This document shows, in pieces, positions 1 through 7,447 of a DNA stretch of 10,245 nucleotides. The position numbers were made by a program, and so were the translations under genes. Position 1 is the first letter of the stretch, and each line of letters begins with the position of its first letter. The DNA is from Gammaproteobacteria bacterium (GTDB taxonomy: Bacteria; Pseudomonadota; Gammaproteobacteria; Eutrophobiales; Eutrophobiaceae). The notes beneath the pieces were generated by a model. It did not search any database. It was not told the DNA's origin and was given only the letters and a program-made list of their open reading frames with translations. The DNA is taken from NCBI GenBank assembly GCA_012270695.1, contig JAAXHV010000172.1, forward strand, positions 1 through 10,245, in the 5' to 3' direction.

Positions 1-201
1 CCGTTGCAGGCATTGCGCTCGGCAACCATAGAAACCGCCCGGATGCTGGAGGCGGGAAATGAAATAGGCACGCTGGAACAGGGTAAATACGCCGATATCG
101 TCGCCGTGGACCGGGACCCGACGCAGGACATCAAGGCATTGCGCAATATCCTGCTGGTGATGAAGGGTGGCAAGGTTTACCGTAATGTACTGCAGCAATA
201 A
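1..201 (+). CDS. Amidohydrolase, C-terminal fragment (gene starts before the window)
   Basis: The open frame runs from the first base to a TAA at 199-201. It encodes about 66 residues that match the last part of COG1228-type amidohydrolases (imidazolonepropionase/prolidase-like metal-dependent hydrolases). The visible blocks are an 'LQALRSATIETARML' helix, then 'IGTLEQGKYADIVAVDRDP', then 'LLVMKGGKVYR', the usual ending in which the chain returns to the small beta-sandwich domain. The catalytic barrel with its metal ligands lies outside the window, so activity and any signal peptide cannot be judged. The ending closely resembles that of the gene at 2430-3608 ('IQTATINAARL', 'GVIKPGAKADFIA', 'FVMQGGTVI'), so the two are paralogues. 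It faces the receptor gene convergently. The family assignment is firm; the substrate is unknown. Confidence 0.85.
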   Translation, partial: PLQALRSATIETARMLEAGNEIGTLEQGKYADIVAVDRDPTQDIKALRNILLVMKGGKVYRNVLQQ

Positions 202-207
202 ATGATC

Positions 208-232
208 GGGGACGGACTTGAAGTCCGTCCCC
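208..232. repeat. 25-base perfect palindrome with one-base centre between convergent genes
   Basis: The arms GGGGACGGACTT (208-219) and AAGTCCGTCCCC (221-232) are exact reverse complements around a single G at 220. They can form a very stable hairpin in either strand, although a few central pairs must open to make a loop. It sits 6 bases after the stop of the upstream amidohydrolase and 25 bases beyond the stop of the receptor gene, so it could stop or protect both transcripts. No T-run follows the stem on either strand, so it is not a textbook intrinsic terminator. The GGGGACGGACTT arm resembles dispersed REP-type palindromes found between genes in many proteobacteria; that comparison is from memory and not tested. 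There is no second copy in this window. Confidence 0.7.
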
Positions 233-257
233 AAATTATGTGGTTACCTTGGTCGGT

Positions 258-2342
258 TCAGAAATTAAACTTGATCCCACCGCCGTAGGACGCGGGCCTG
301 CTCGGAGTCCTCAGGTGAATGCCCGGGCCGAATACGTCGGTGCCCATCGCGGTGGGTTGTTGTTCGTCCAGTACGTTCTTTCCGTAGAAGAACACGGTCC
401 ACTGGCCGTTACCGATGCCGGCGTATAAATTCAGGTAATCCTTGCCCGACGTGGTGACGAGGTTGTTCAGGTCCCAGTCCACTTTGCCCCGGTGCTCGAA
501 ATCCAGCCGTCCGGTGAAGGACCACGGGCCGCTGATCGGTTTCGTGTATTCTGCCGAAGCGTTGATCGAATAGTCATTGACCTGGGGCGTGTTATGTCCT
601 TCGAATATGCCGGTGCCGTCGAAATCGTCAATTTCCGTGTCGGTGATGCCGAAACCGAAATTCAGGCTCAGACCTTCAGCCGGGCGAAGCGCCAGTTCCA
701 CCTCCGCGCCAATGTTGGTCGTTTCGGCAATATTGATGATAAAGCGTTGAACACCGGCGGGAGTCACGCGTGAGTAAAAGTGCTGCTGGTCACTGAAGTC
801 GATATAAAATACAGCCGCTGAAAATTGCATGCGCCCGTCCATCATGAGCGCCTTGGCGCCAATCTCGAAGTTATCGGATACTTCATTTTTGTAAAGCAGA
901 CCGGAAGAGTTTGAATAGCCACCCGGGCGAAAGCCGCGGGCAAAGGTGAAGTAGGTCATCACATTTTCATTCCAGTTATAGGCCAATGAGACCTTGGGCT
1001 GCCATTCTTCGAAGGTGTCACTCGGCTTCGTGCCCAACTGACCGAATTCGGTTGTGTTCTCTTCCTCGTCATAACGCACGCCGGCTGACAGGGTCAACTG
1101 TTCCGTAATGTCATAATCTACCTGACCAAATACAGCCCAGGACTCCCGGTTCCGAATTTCTCTCGCGCCTCCCGGAAAAGGAATGACCGTGCGATCGGGC
1201 CCTTCGAGTCCGAAGTCGGCAAACTCCTTGTCTTCCCGGTCCTGGTAGAACGCGCCAAGGATCCAGCGGAATTGACTGTTGTCATCCGACGTCAGCCTGA
1301 TTTCCTGGTTATAGGCTTCGACATCGATTTCCCACCATTGGGCAAACAGGGGTACGGTTGAGAAATCACCGTCGCCGGTCCAATACGAATCCGTTTCGCT
1401 GTAACCACTGATGGAGGTAAAAGTCATTCCATTGTCAAATGTGTAATCGATCTTCAGCGAGACAGAGCCGATATCGCGCTCAGACTCGCCATTCAGGTTG
1501 CTGCTGACTGGTAAGGAAAAATCGTCAATTTCATCGGTTGAAATTTGTACCAGGTAGATTCCCCCGCCCTCGCCCGTGAGGTAACGTCCGCGCAGGTCAA
1601 CAGAGAGTTTGTCTGTCGGTTGAAATAAAAGCCTGGCCTGTACCGACTGCTCGTCGACAGGGTCCGCCTCCGTACCTGCTCCTATATTGTCTATAAGCCC
1701 GTCTTCATCGCGGTGACTTGCCGATATGCGAAAAGATGCATTATCAGCTACAGGCACCGATACCGTGCCACCGGCAAACAGCGCATCACCACGGCCGTAG
1801 CTGACTTTCCCCTTGAGTTCGAATTCGTCTCCGGGTGACTTGGTTATGATGTTGATGGCTCCACCAATGGCGCCCCGGCCATACAGGGTACCCTGGGGCC
1901 CGCGCAGCACCTCGATACGTTCGATATCGATGAGTTCCTGGTTAATAAAGTTCATGGAGGGTACATTGACCCCATCAACAATAAATGCTACAGGTAGTTC
2001 GCCATTCTGAACCGTGGTCATCCCCCTGATCGTCATGGTCTGGGTGCTCGGTATAAGTTGCTCGATGATCGTCAGGTTCGGTGTCAAGTCAGCAAAATCG
2101 CGAATACTGGCAATATTTGCCGTATCGATAACTGCGTCGCTGAAGACGGTGATCGAATCGGGGATCTCCATCAGGTTCTCTTCGCGCTTTCTGGAGGTAA
2201 CTACGATTTCCTCAATGGTCGCTCCACTTTGCGCTTTCACATGGGCGGGCAGGAATAGCGATAAAACAACAGTTGCCAGAATGAAGCGCTGAATTAAGAC
2301 AGACGAATTTACCGAGGAATACCTGACGTTATTTATGTCCAT
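258..2342 (-). CDS. TonB-dependent outer-membrane receptor
   Basis: This 694-residue protein should be an outer-membrane beta-barrel that takes up a scarce substrate using energy from TonB-ExbB-ExbD. A signal peptide covers about residues 1-37: a polar start, a hydrophobic stretch 'FILATVVLSLFLPA' (20-33) and a likely cleavage after VKA before Gln38. A TonB box, 'IEEIVVTS', lies at 43-50. The plug domain spans about 55-170 and has the hallmark blocks 'TIRGM' (104-108), 'VAFIVDGV' (118-125) and 'IERIEVLRGPQGTLYG' (140-155), followed by 'GGAINIITKSP'. The rest is barrel, ending in Phe694 as outer-membrane barrels usually do. Length is normal for the family and no break is seen. The ATG (complement of 2340-2342) follows a GGGGGG tract by 5 bases. 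It is divergent from the amidohydrolase-HyuAB-permease run, which suggests a shared substrate. The substrate cannot be told; a siderophore role is less likely given the catabolic neighbours. Confidence 0.95.
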   Translation of the reverse strand: MDINNVRYSSVNSSVLIQRFILATVVLSLFLPAHVKAQSGATIEEIVVTSRKREENLMEIPDSITVFSDAVIDTANIASIRDFADLTPNLTIIEQLIPSTQTMTIRGMTTVQNGELPVAFIVDGVNVPSMNFINQELIDIERIEVLRGPQGTLYGRGAIGGAINIITKSPGDEFELKGKVSYGRGDALFAGGTVSVPVADNASFRISASHRDEDGLIDNIGAGTEADPVDEQSVQARLLFQPTDKLSVDLRGRYLTGEGGGIYLVQISTDEIDDFSLPVSSNLNGESERDIGSVSLKIDYTFDNGMTFTSISGYSETDSYWTGDGDFSTVPLFAQWWEIDVEAYNQEIRLTSDDNSQFRWILGAFYQDREDKEFADFGLEGPDRTVIPFPGGAREIRNRESWAVFGQVDYDITEQLTLSAGVRYDEEENTTEFGQLGTKPSDTFEEWQPKVSLAYNWNENVMTYFTFARGFRPGGYSNSSGLLYKNEVSDNFEIGAKALMMDGRMQFSAAVFYIDFSDQQHFYSRVTPAGVQRFIINIAETTNIGAEVELALRPAEGLSLNFGFGITDTEIDDFDGTGIFEGHNTPQVNDYSINASAEYTKPISGPWSFTGRLDFEHRGKVDWDLNNLVTTSGKDYLNLYAGIGNGQWTVFFYGKNVLDEQQPTAMGTDVFGPGIHLRTPSRPASYGGGIKFNF

Positions 2343-2429
2343 AGTTTCCCCCCAAAGCGTTTATAATTAACAGGACATGTTTTTACAGTCTAGCTGATAG
2401 CCAGTTTATATGCACAAAATAAATCACTT
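2343..2429. promoter_or_regulatory. Divergent promoter region between receptor and amidohydrolase operon
   Basis: These 87 bases must hold promoters for both directions, because the two flanking genes start here. The stretch is AT-rich compared with the genes. For the plus strand, TTTACA (2382-2387; five of six bases of the sigma70 -35 consensus) is followed after 19 bases by TATATG (2407-2412). For the minus strand, TATAAA (complement of 2360-2365) could serve as a -10 box, but the bases about 17 further out match a -35 box poorly. If the plus-strand pair is real, the transcript would have only about 10 bases before the ATG at 2430, which would fit the lack of a clear Shine-Dalgarno sequence there. 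No clean palindromic operator was found. That promoters exist here is near certain; the exact boxes are guesses. Confidence 0.4.
2344..2353 (-). promoter_or_regulatory. G-rich ribosome-binding site of the receptor gene
   Basis: On the minus strand, a run of six G followed by AAAC lies directly before the receptor ATG, leaving 5 bases between the last G and the start codon. It fixes this ATG as the start, since no other ATG lies near the beginning of the signal peptide. A very similar TTGGGGG-AAAC string precedes the lipoprotein amidohydrolase at 9802-9812. Confidence 0.55.
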
Positions 2430-3608
2430 ATGACGACTATACTCAAAAACTGTCGCATCCTGGATGTGGAAAGCGGCGCCATAACTGAAGCGGCAATCAC
2501 TATTCATGACGATGAAATCCGTTCAATTGACAGGGTGATTGGACAGGATGGAGGTTTACGGGAAATCAATATGCAGGGTGCCTATGTATTGCCGGGCTTG
2601 ATCAGTTGTCATACACACCTCACTATCATATTTCCATTCCACTTGAGCGAACCTGATGAGGACCCGGCCATGTCCGCCTATCGCGCTTACCGCAGAGGAC
2701 AGGATGCACTACAGGCCGGAGTAACCACGGTTCGTACCGTGGGTGAGTTGAACCGCGCCGATATCGCGTTGCGTAAATCGATTACCGCTGGCTGGGTAAG
2801 CGGTCCGCGTATATTTTCTGCCGGACTGGGTGTATCCGTCACCGGCGGTCACGGTCACGGGTTTACCGCTGAGGCGGATGGTGCGGATGATTTCAGGAAA
2901 AAGTGCCGGGAGGATTTGCTGGCTGGCGCTAACCATATAAAAATCTTCATGACCGGGGGCATTGCCCATAAAGATGAGACGTTTGCTGAATCGCAAATGT
3001 CCGATGAGGAAATCCGTGCCACGGTTGAAGTTGCCAGAAGCAAGGGAACCTATGTTTGTGCCCACGTTGGTGATTCCGAACCTGTTATGAAAGGTGTCAA
3101 GGCGGGCGTCAGATCATTCGAGCACACCTATAACCTGGATATGGCGACAGCCACCGCCGTCAGGGAAGCGGGTGGATTTATTGTGCCCACACTTGGTGTG
3201 ACCCGCTCCAAGGACTGGATGCGCCAGCACGGTTTCGAAGAATGGACGATATGTAAGGCTGTAGCTGCAGCCGATGACCACCTGGAAAGTATCAGAACAG
3301 CCGTCAAGGCAGGGGTTACCCTGGTTAATGGAACAGATATCCCCCCCGGTGACAGTGATGATGGAGCCCCTATCGTGATCCGTGAAATGGAGCATTGCCT
3401 GGAGGCGGGTTTGAATCCCCTGCAGGTCATACAGACAGCAACAATCAATGCGGCCAGGTTAATCAATAGTGATCAACTCGGTGTAATCAAGCCCGGAGCC
3501 AAAGCTGATTTCATTGCAACCGTCGAAAACCCGTTAAAGGAGATCAGTGCCTTAAGGGACATATTTTTCGTCATGCAAGGCGGGACGGTAATCAGGGATG
3601 AGCGTTAA
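2430..3608 (+). CDS. Metal-dependent amidohydrolase, COG1228 (imidazolonepropionase/prolidase-like)
   Basis: This 392-residue cytoplasmic hydrolase should cleave an amide, cyclic amide or peptide bond. It begins with the beta-sandwich strand 'ILKNCRILDVESG' and then shows the ligand set of the amidohydrolase superfamily: the HxH pair His61/His63 in 'SCHTHL', the likely carbamylated Lys171 in 'HIKIFMTGG', His212 in 'CAHVGD', His232 in 'FEHTYN' and Asp303 in 'NGTDIPPGD'. 'GVTTVRTVGE' (97-106) and 'GPRIFSAGLGVSVTGGHGHGF' (125-145) are typical of COG1228. All expected metal and catalytic residues are present, so it should be active. There is no signal peptide. The ATG at 2430 has no clear Shine-Dalgarno sequence, and the ATG at 2410 is out of frame. 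It is the first gene of the operon, and its TAA overlaps the next ATG by one base. COG1228 covers imidazolonepropionases, Xaa-Arg dipeptidases and prolidase-like enzymes; the substrate is not decided by sequence. Confidence 0.92.
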   Translation: MTTILKNCRILDVESGAITEAAITIHDDEIRSIDRVIGQDGGLREINMQGAYVLPGLISCHTHLTIIFPFHLSEPDEDPAMSAYRAYRRGQDALQAGVTTVRTVGELNRADIALRKSITAGWVSGPRIFSAGLGVSVTGGHGHGFTAEADGADDFRKKCREDLLAGANHIKIFMTGGIAHKDETFAESQMSDEEIRATVEVARSKGTYVCAHVGDSEPVMKGVKAGVRSFEHTYNLDMATATAVREAGGFIVPTLGVTRSKDWMRQHGFEEWTICKAVAAADDHLESIRTAVKAGVTLVNGTDIPPGDSDDGAPIVIREMEHCLEAGLNPLQVIQTATINAARLINSDQLGVIKPGAKADFIATVENPLKEISALRDIFFVMQGGTVIRDER

Positions 3609-5650
3609 TGGGCGGATATAGTCTGGGGATTGATATTGGCGGGACTTTCGTCGACGCCATCCTGTTTGATGGAGAAACAGGTGAAACCAGACTTGAAAAG
3701 TCCCCGACTATTCCACAAAGTACATCTTCCGGCGTGTTGAATGCCATAGATAAACTGGGAATCGATTTGGGCGACGTCGATACGATCGTTCATGGCACTA
3801 CCCTGGGACTCAACGCCATTATTGAACGCCGCGGCGCCAGGGTAGGCATTATTACCACCCGGGGTTTTCGCGACATACTGGAACTGGGACGAGGCGACCT
3901 GCCGGCCGCCCACATGTATGACATGCACTACCAGCGTCCTGAGCCGCTGGTCCAACGGCGCTGTATTGCCGGTGTGCCTGAACGTATCGATGTAAATGGC
4001 GAAATTGATACCGTCCTGGATAAAGACGCCGTCATGGAAGCGGTTAATCTCCTGGTTCATACGCAGGAAGTGTCTTCACTGGCAATCTGCTGTCTGCACT
4101 CGTATAAAAATCCAGAACATGAACAGCAAATCGCCGAAATAGCCCGCGGACTGATTCCCGATATATGGCTATCAGTTTCCAACCAGGTTGTACGTGAACA
4201 CCGGGAATACGAGCGTACCTGTACTACCGTTCTTGATGCGTATATCCGACCCATCTTCGAGAAATATATAGACGATCTTTTTTCAGAGTTGAAACGCAAG
4301 GGTTTTGCAGGGAAATTTCTGGTTATGCGTAGCAGCGGCGGGGCGATGACGGCAGACGCGGCAAAACAGAGGCCGTTGGACAGTGTCTTATCAGGCCCTG
4401 CAGGCGGGATTATCGGCGCCTCCTACCTGGCTGAACAATTGCAACTGAGACAACTGCTGACTATGGATTTTGGCGGCACCAGTCTGGATACCTGCGTGAT
4501 TGAGAAAGCAGAACCGGGCGTGATCCATGAAACGAGATTACAGGACATGCCGGTTTTAATCCCTACGTTTGATATTCGCTGCATCGGCGCGGGCGGAGGT
4601 TCCATTGCCTGGCTGGAGGAAGGTATGCTCAGACTGGGACCGCATAGCGCTGGTGCGGAACCCGGCCCCATCGCATACGGGCGGGGTGGGACGCAGCCTA
4701 CCCTGACAGATGCCGCCCTGATGTTGGGTTATATCGATCCGGATAATTTCCTCAAGGGAGAATTGCCACTCTATGTTGCTGAGGCGCGTAAGGGCCTGGA
4801 AACCGAAATAGTTCTTCCCATGCGGGCTGATCTACTTGAAACCGCAGCAGGAATTTTCTCCGTCCTGATAGCACAGACTGAAGGCGCGGTGCGTGAGATC
4901 ACGGTGGAACAGGGTAAAGATCCGAAAGATTTCACGATCCTTGCATTCGGGGGAGCGGGGCCCCTGGTCGCGCCTTTGCTGGCCCTGGAAATGGGTATTC
5001 CGAGCACGATCATCCCGAGGGTCCCGGCGGTATTCTCTGCATGGGGAATGTTGATGGCGGATCTTGCAACGGATGTGTCACAGACGTTTGTTGTCGAGAT
5101 TGAAGAAGCAGTTCTACCCCAGGTGGATGACCTGTTTATGTCTCTGGAAAAAAAGGCAACGCTTACCCTGTCTCAACAAGGAGTGGGACCAGAGGATCAG
5201 GTTATGGTCCGGAATCTGGAAATGCGTTACCTGGGCCAGGAACATACTCTCAAGATACAGGTTGAGAGCATGCCTGCGTATGAAATACTGCGTTCATTAT
5301 TTGACTCAGCGCACGAATATCGTTACGGGCACAGGACCGAGCAACCCCTGGAACTGGTTAACCTGAGGGTGGCCGGACTCGGTCGCATGACCAAACCGGA
5401 GTTGAAAAAACATCCTGTAACAAGCACTGGTGACAACATTGAAAATATCAATGACAGGCGCTCAGCCTATTGTTTCAACGATAAGAAGATGAAGGAGTTT
5501 CAAGTCATTGACCGCGATCTGCTGAATCCCGGGAATAATATAACCGGACCTGCCATCATCGATGAAGGAACTTCGACTACCGTGATATATACGAGTCAAA
5601 CCTGTCTGGTCGATGATTATGGGCACCTGTTAATAAATACCAGCGTATAA
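3608..5650 (+). CDS. HyuA-type hydantoinase/5-oxoprolinase family subunit (ATP-binding)
   Basis: This 680-residue protein is the ATP-using subunit of a hydantoinase/oxoprolinase/carboxylase-type two-subunit enzyme. In this family ATP phosphorylates an amide or ketone oxygen before hydrolysis or carboxylation. The N-terminal domain has 'GIDIGGTFVDA' (7-17) and 'VHGTTLGLNAI' (61-71). The central hydantoinase_A domain carries 'REHREYERT' (196-204), 'MRSSGGAM' (240-247), 'SGPAGGIIGA' (262-271), the ASKHA-like phosphate motif 'DFGGTSLDT' (287-295), 'IGAGGGSIAW' (326-335), 'SAGAEPGP' (347-354) and 'AFGGAGPLVAP' (446-456). A C-terminal domain follows from about 500. The length suits a separate HyuA; 5-oxoprolinase of the fused type would be nearly twice as long. 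'GPIAYGRGG' differs from the usual 'GPACYGRGG'. The ATG overlaps the previous TAA (TAATG) and has AGGGA at 3594-3598, so translation is probably coupled. HyuB follows after 16 bases. Class is firm; the substrate is unknown. Confidence 0.95.
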   Translation: MGGYSLGIDIGGTFVDAILFDGETGETRLEKSPTIPQSTSSGVLNAIDKLGIDLGDVDTIVHGTTLGLNAIIERRGARVGIITTRGFRDILELGRGDLPAAHMYDMHYQRPEPLVQRRCIAGVPERIDVNGEIDTVLDKDAVMEAVNLLVHTQEVSSLAICCLHSYKNPEHEQQIAEIARGLIPDIWLSVSNQVVREHREYERTCTTVLDAYIRPIFEKYIDDLFSELKRKGFAGKFLVMRSSGGAMTADAAKQRPLDSVLSGPAGGIIGASYLAEQLQLRQLLTMDFGGTSLDTCVIEKAEPGVIHETRLQDMPVLIPTFDIRCIGAGGGSIAWLEEGMLRLGPHSAGAEPGPIAYGRGGTQPTLTDAALMLGYIDPDNFLKGELPLYVAEARKGLETEIVLPMRADLLETAAGIFSVLIAQTEGAVREITVEQGKDPKDFTILAFGGAGPLVAPLLALEMGIPSTIIPRVPAVFSAWGMLMADLATDVSQTFVVEIEEAVLPQVDDLFMSLEKKATLTLSQQGVGPEDQVMVRNLEMRYLGQEHTLKIQVESMPAYEILRSLFDSAHEYRYGHRTEQPLELVNLRVAGLGRMTKPELKKHPVTSTGDNIENINDRRSAYCFNDKKMKEFQVIDRDLLNPGNNITGPAIIDEGTSTTVIYTSQTCLVDDYGHLLINTSV

Positions 5651-5666
5651 CTTCGGAGATATTCAG

Positions 5667-7379
5667 ATGGATAGCGCAACTATCGGGGTGATTCACAGCT
5701 ACCTGGGTTCGGCGGCAGAAGAAATGCGGCGCACATTGATTCGCACTGCATTCAGTCCTGTTATTTACGAGGTGCTGGATTTCGGAATTTCCCTGTACAG
5801 CAGTGAACTTGAATTGATTGCAGATGCTCCGGGCATTGCGTTCTTTCTTGGTGCAAATGATTACGCCGTAAAAAAAGGAGTCGAGCGCGTGGGTGTCGAA
5901 AACCTGGAACCCGGTGACATCATCCTGTTGAATTATCCGTATTGGAGTTCAGCCCATGCTGCCGACGTGGCGTTGTTTGCGCCTGTATTCGATGATGGCG
6001 AGGACAGGCCGTTTGCCTACACGTGTATTCGCGCACACTGGCTGGATATGGGTGCCAAGGATCCAGGTTATGTACTTGATTCAACCGATATGCACCAGGA
6101 AGGACTGATACTTCCCGCAGTCAAGGTCTACAGGCGCGGCAAACCGGATAAGGATCTGCTCGATATTATTCGCTTTAATTCCCGTATGCCGGAGAATGTT
6201 TTCGGTGATCTGGAAGCACAGGTTGCGGCGACTCAAACAGGTATCAAGCGTCTTAAACAGGTGCGGAAGAAATTTGGCGGGGAAGCACTGGCACAGGCAG
6301 TTACCGGTATACTTGACTATGGGGAGAGAATAACCAGAAAAGCCTTACTGAAAATACCTGATGGGAGCTGGACAGCCGAGGACCTGGTGGATGACGATGG
6401 TATCGATGATAAAATCATCCCGTTGCGAGTCAGGGTTACTGTTGAAGATGAACGGTTTATTGTTGATTTCAGCGAATCTCCAGGCGCCGCAAGAGGCCCG
6501 GTCAATATCCCGTTCGGTTTGACGCAGACGATCGGCAAAGTTGTCCTGAAAATGCTGACAGCGCCGACTCATCCCAGCAATGCGGGGAGTTTTCGGCCCC
6601 TCGAAGTTATCGCGCCGCCGGGTAATCTGTTTCATGCGGTTTATCCTGCTGCGACGTACACCCTGTGGCCGGCAATGATAGCGCTGGAACTGGTTTTAAA
6701 GGCACTGTCCGGGGCTATGCCCGATAGAATCGCTGCCTGTACCGGCGGTGACGTTCCAGGTTTCATGATGTATGGACAAGAACCGGGAAGCGGGCGCTCC
6801 TATGCCATCAGTAATAATGAGGCGGTGGGATGGGGGGCTGCGGCCGACCATGACGGCGCCAACGCTCTCAATCACATCTCGACGACCATGGTGCATAATA
6901 CACCAGTTGAAGTCATGGAAGCGAAGACCGGCATGCATTTTGAATGCGTTGAGTTACGTTGTGACAGTGGGGGTGCAGGAAAATTCAGAGGTGGTCTGGG
7001 AATTAACCGGAATATCCGGTTTGTCTGGCCCGGACATTTCCTGTCAATCACCAAAAAAAGCAAAACACCTCCCTGGGCACTGGAAGGCGGCCTCAGCCCG
7101 GAGCCCAGTGCGGTGCACCTGTTCCCTGGCACGGCGCGTGCCAGAACAGTCGGTATGCACAGGACCGCCGTTGCGGTAGACGAGCATATTATCAATGCTT
7201 CTGCCGGAGGAGGGGGGTACGGAAAACCGGAACAGCGGGACTCTCAGCTTGTCCTTGATGACGTCCTCGATGGCTACATATCGCAGCAAGCGGCGCAGGA
7301 GATCTATAAGGTTGTGATAAATAACGGATCGATCGACGAACAGGCAACGTCCAAACTTCGCGGCGAAGGAACAGAATGA
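5667..7379 (+). CDS. HyuB-type hydantoinase/5-oxoprolinase family subunit
   Basis: This 570-residue protein is the partner of the HyuA-type subunit just upstream; the two normally form one complex that hydrolyses or carboxylates the ATP-activated substrate. It starts with 'TIGVIHSYLGSAAEEM' and 'RTAFSPVIYEVLDF' (26-39), typical of the family. It continues with 'GDIILLNYPYWSSAHAAD' (83-100), 'RAHWLDMGAKDPG' (122-134), 'EGLILPAVKVY' (145-155) and 'DLEAQVAA' (181-188). It ends with 'DSGGAGKFRGGLG' (433-445), 'SAGGGGYG' (512-519) and a closing 'RDSQLVLDDVLDGYIS' helix. Two motifs differ from the family consensus as remembered: NDPY is NYPY (Tyr90), and the double His of 'AHH' is His124-Trp125. 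These positions are near the metal site in carboxylase relatives, so this may be a subfamily with its own substrate. GGAG at 5655-5658, 8 bases before the ATG, supports the start. Length is complete. Confidence 0.94.
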   Translation: MDSATIGVIHSYLGSAAEEMRRTLIRTAFSPVIYEVLDFGISLYSSELELIADAPGIAFFLGANDYAVKKGVERVGVENLEPGDIILLNYPYWSSAHAADVALFAPVFDDGEDRPFAYTCIRAHWLDMGAKDPGYVLDSTDMHQEGLILPAVKVYRRGKPDKDLLDIIRFNSRMPENVFGDLEAQVAATQTGIKRLKQVRKKFGGEALAQAVTGILDYGERITRKALLKIPDGSWTAEDLVDDDGIDDKIIPLRVRVTVEDERFIVDFSESPGAARGPVNIPFGLTQTIGKVVLKMLTAPTHPSNAGSFRPLEVIAPPGNLFHAVYPAATYTLWPAMIALELVLKALSGAMPDRIAACTGGDVPGFMMYGQEPGSGRSYAISNNEAVGWGAAADHDGANALNHISTTMVHNTPVEVMEAKTGMHFECVELRCDSGGAGKFRGGLGINRNIRFVWPGHFLSITKKSKTPPWALEGGLSPEPSAVHLFPGTARARTVGMHRTAVAVDEHIINASAGGGGYGKPEQRDSQLVLDDVLDGYISQQAAQEIYKVVINNGSIDEQATSKLRGEGTE

Positions 7380-7447
7380 CAAAACTCATGAGCTGCCATG
7401 AATGGCGCTGGCCGTTGCGGAATCCTGGATGCCCCAGTTTCGATTAG
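7376..7447 (+). other. Well-placed 23-codon frame overlapping the permease start (possible leader or trace of a frameshift)
   Basis: An ATG at 7376 overlaps the HyuB stop in the classic ATGA arrangement and has GAAGGA ending 5 bases upstream, which is the best ribosome-binding site in this junction. The frame reads MTKLMSCHEW and on to a TAG at 7445-7447, 23 codons in all. It is out of frame with the permease, whose possible starts (7402 or 7429) lie inside it. Either it is a short coupling ORF, or a one-base change separated the permease from its original start, or it is chance. No similarity to a known peptide is seen. Confidence 0.25.

Noticed and set aside
2362..2367. Perfect TATAAT on the plus strand
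   Set aside because: No -35-like sequence lies 16-18 bases upstream (that stretch is the receptor start codon and its ribosome-binding site), and the string is symmetric enough to arise by chance in AT-rich DNA.
2430..3608. Calling the amidohydrolase imidazolonepropionase (HutI)
   Set aside because: The match is to the broad COG1228 group, with no other histidine-degradation genes nearby; the substrate-specific residues cannot be assigned from sequence alone.
3605..4060. 151-codon frame on the minus strand
   Set aside because: It is opposite the conserved N-terminal domain of the HyuA gene and has no recognisable domain or ribosome-binding site.
3608..7379. HyuA plus HyuB as a 5-oxoprolinase with a sequencing split
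   Set aside because: A proper stop, a 16-base gap with its own GGAG site and full-length domains in both proteins show two real separate genes.
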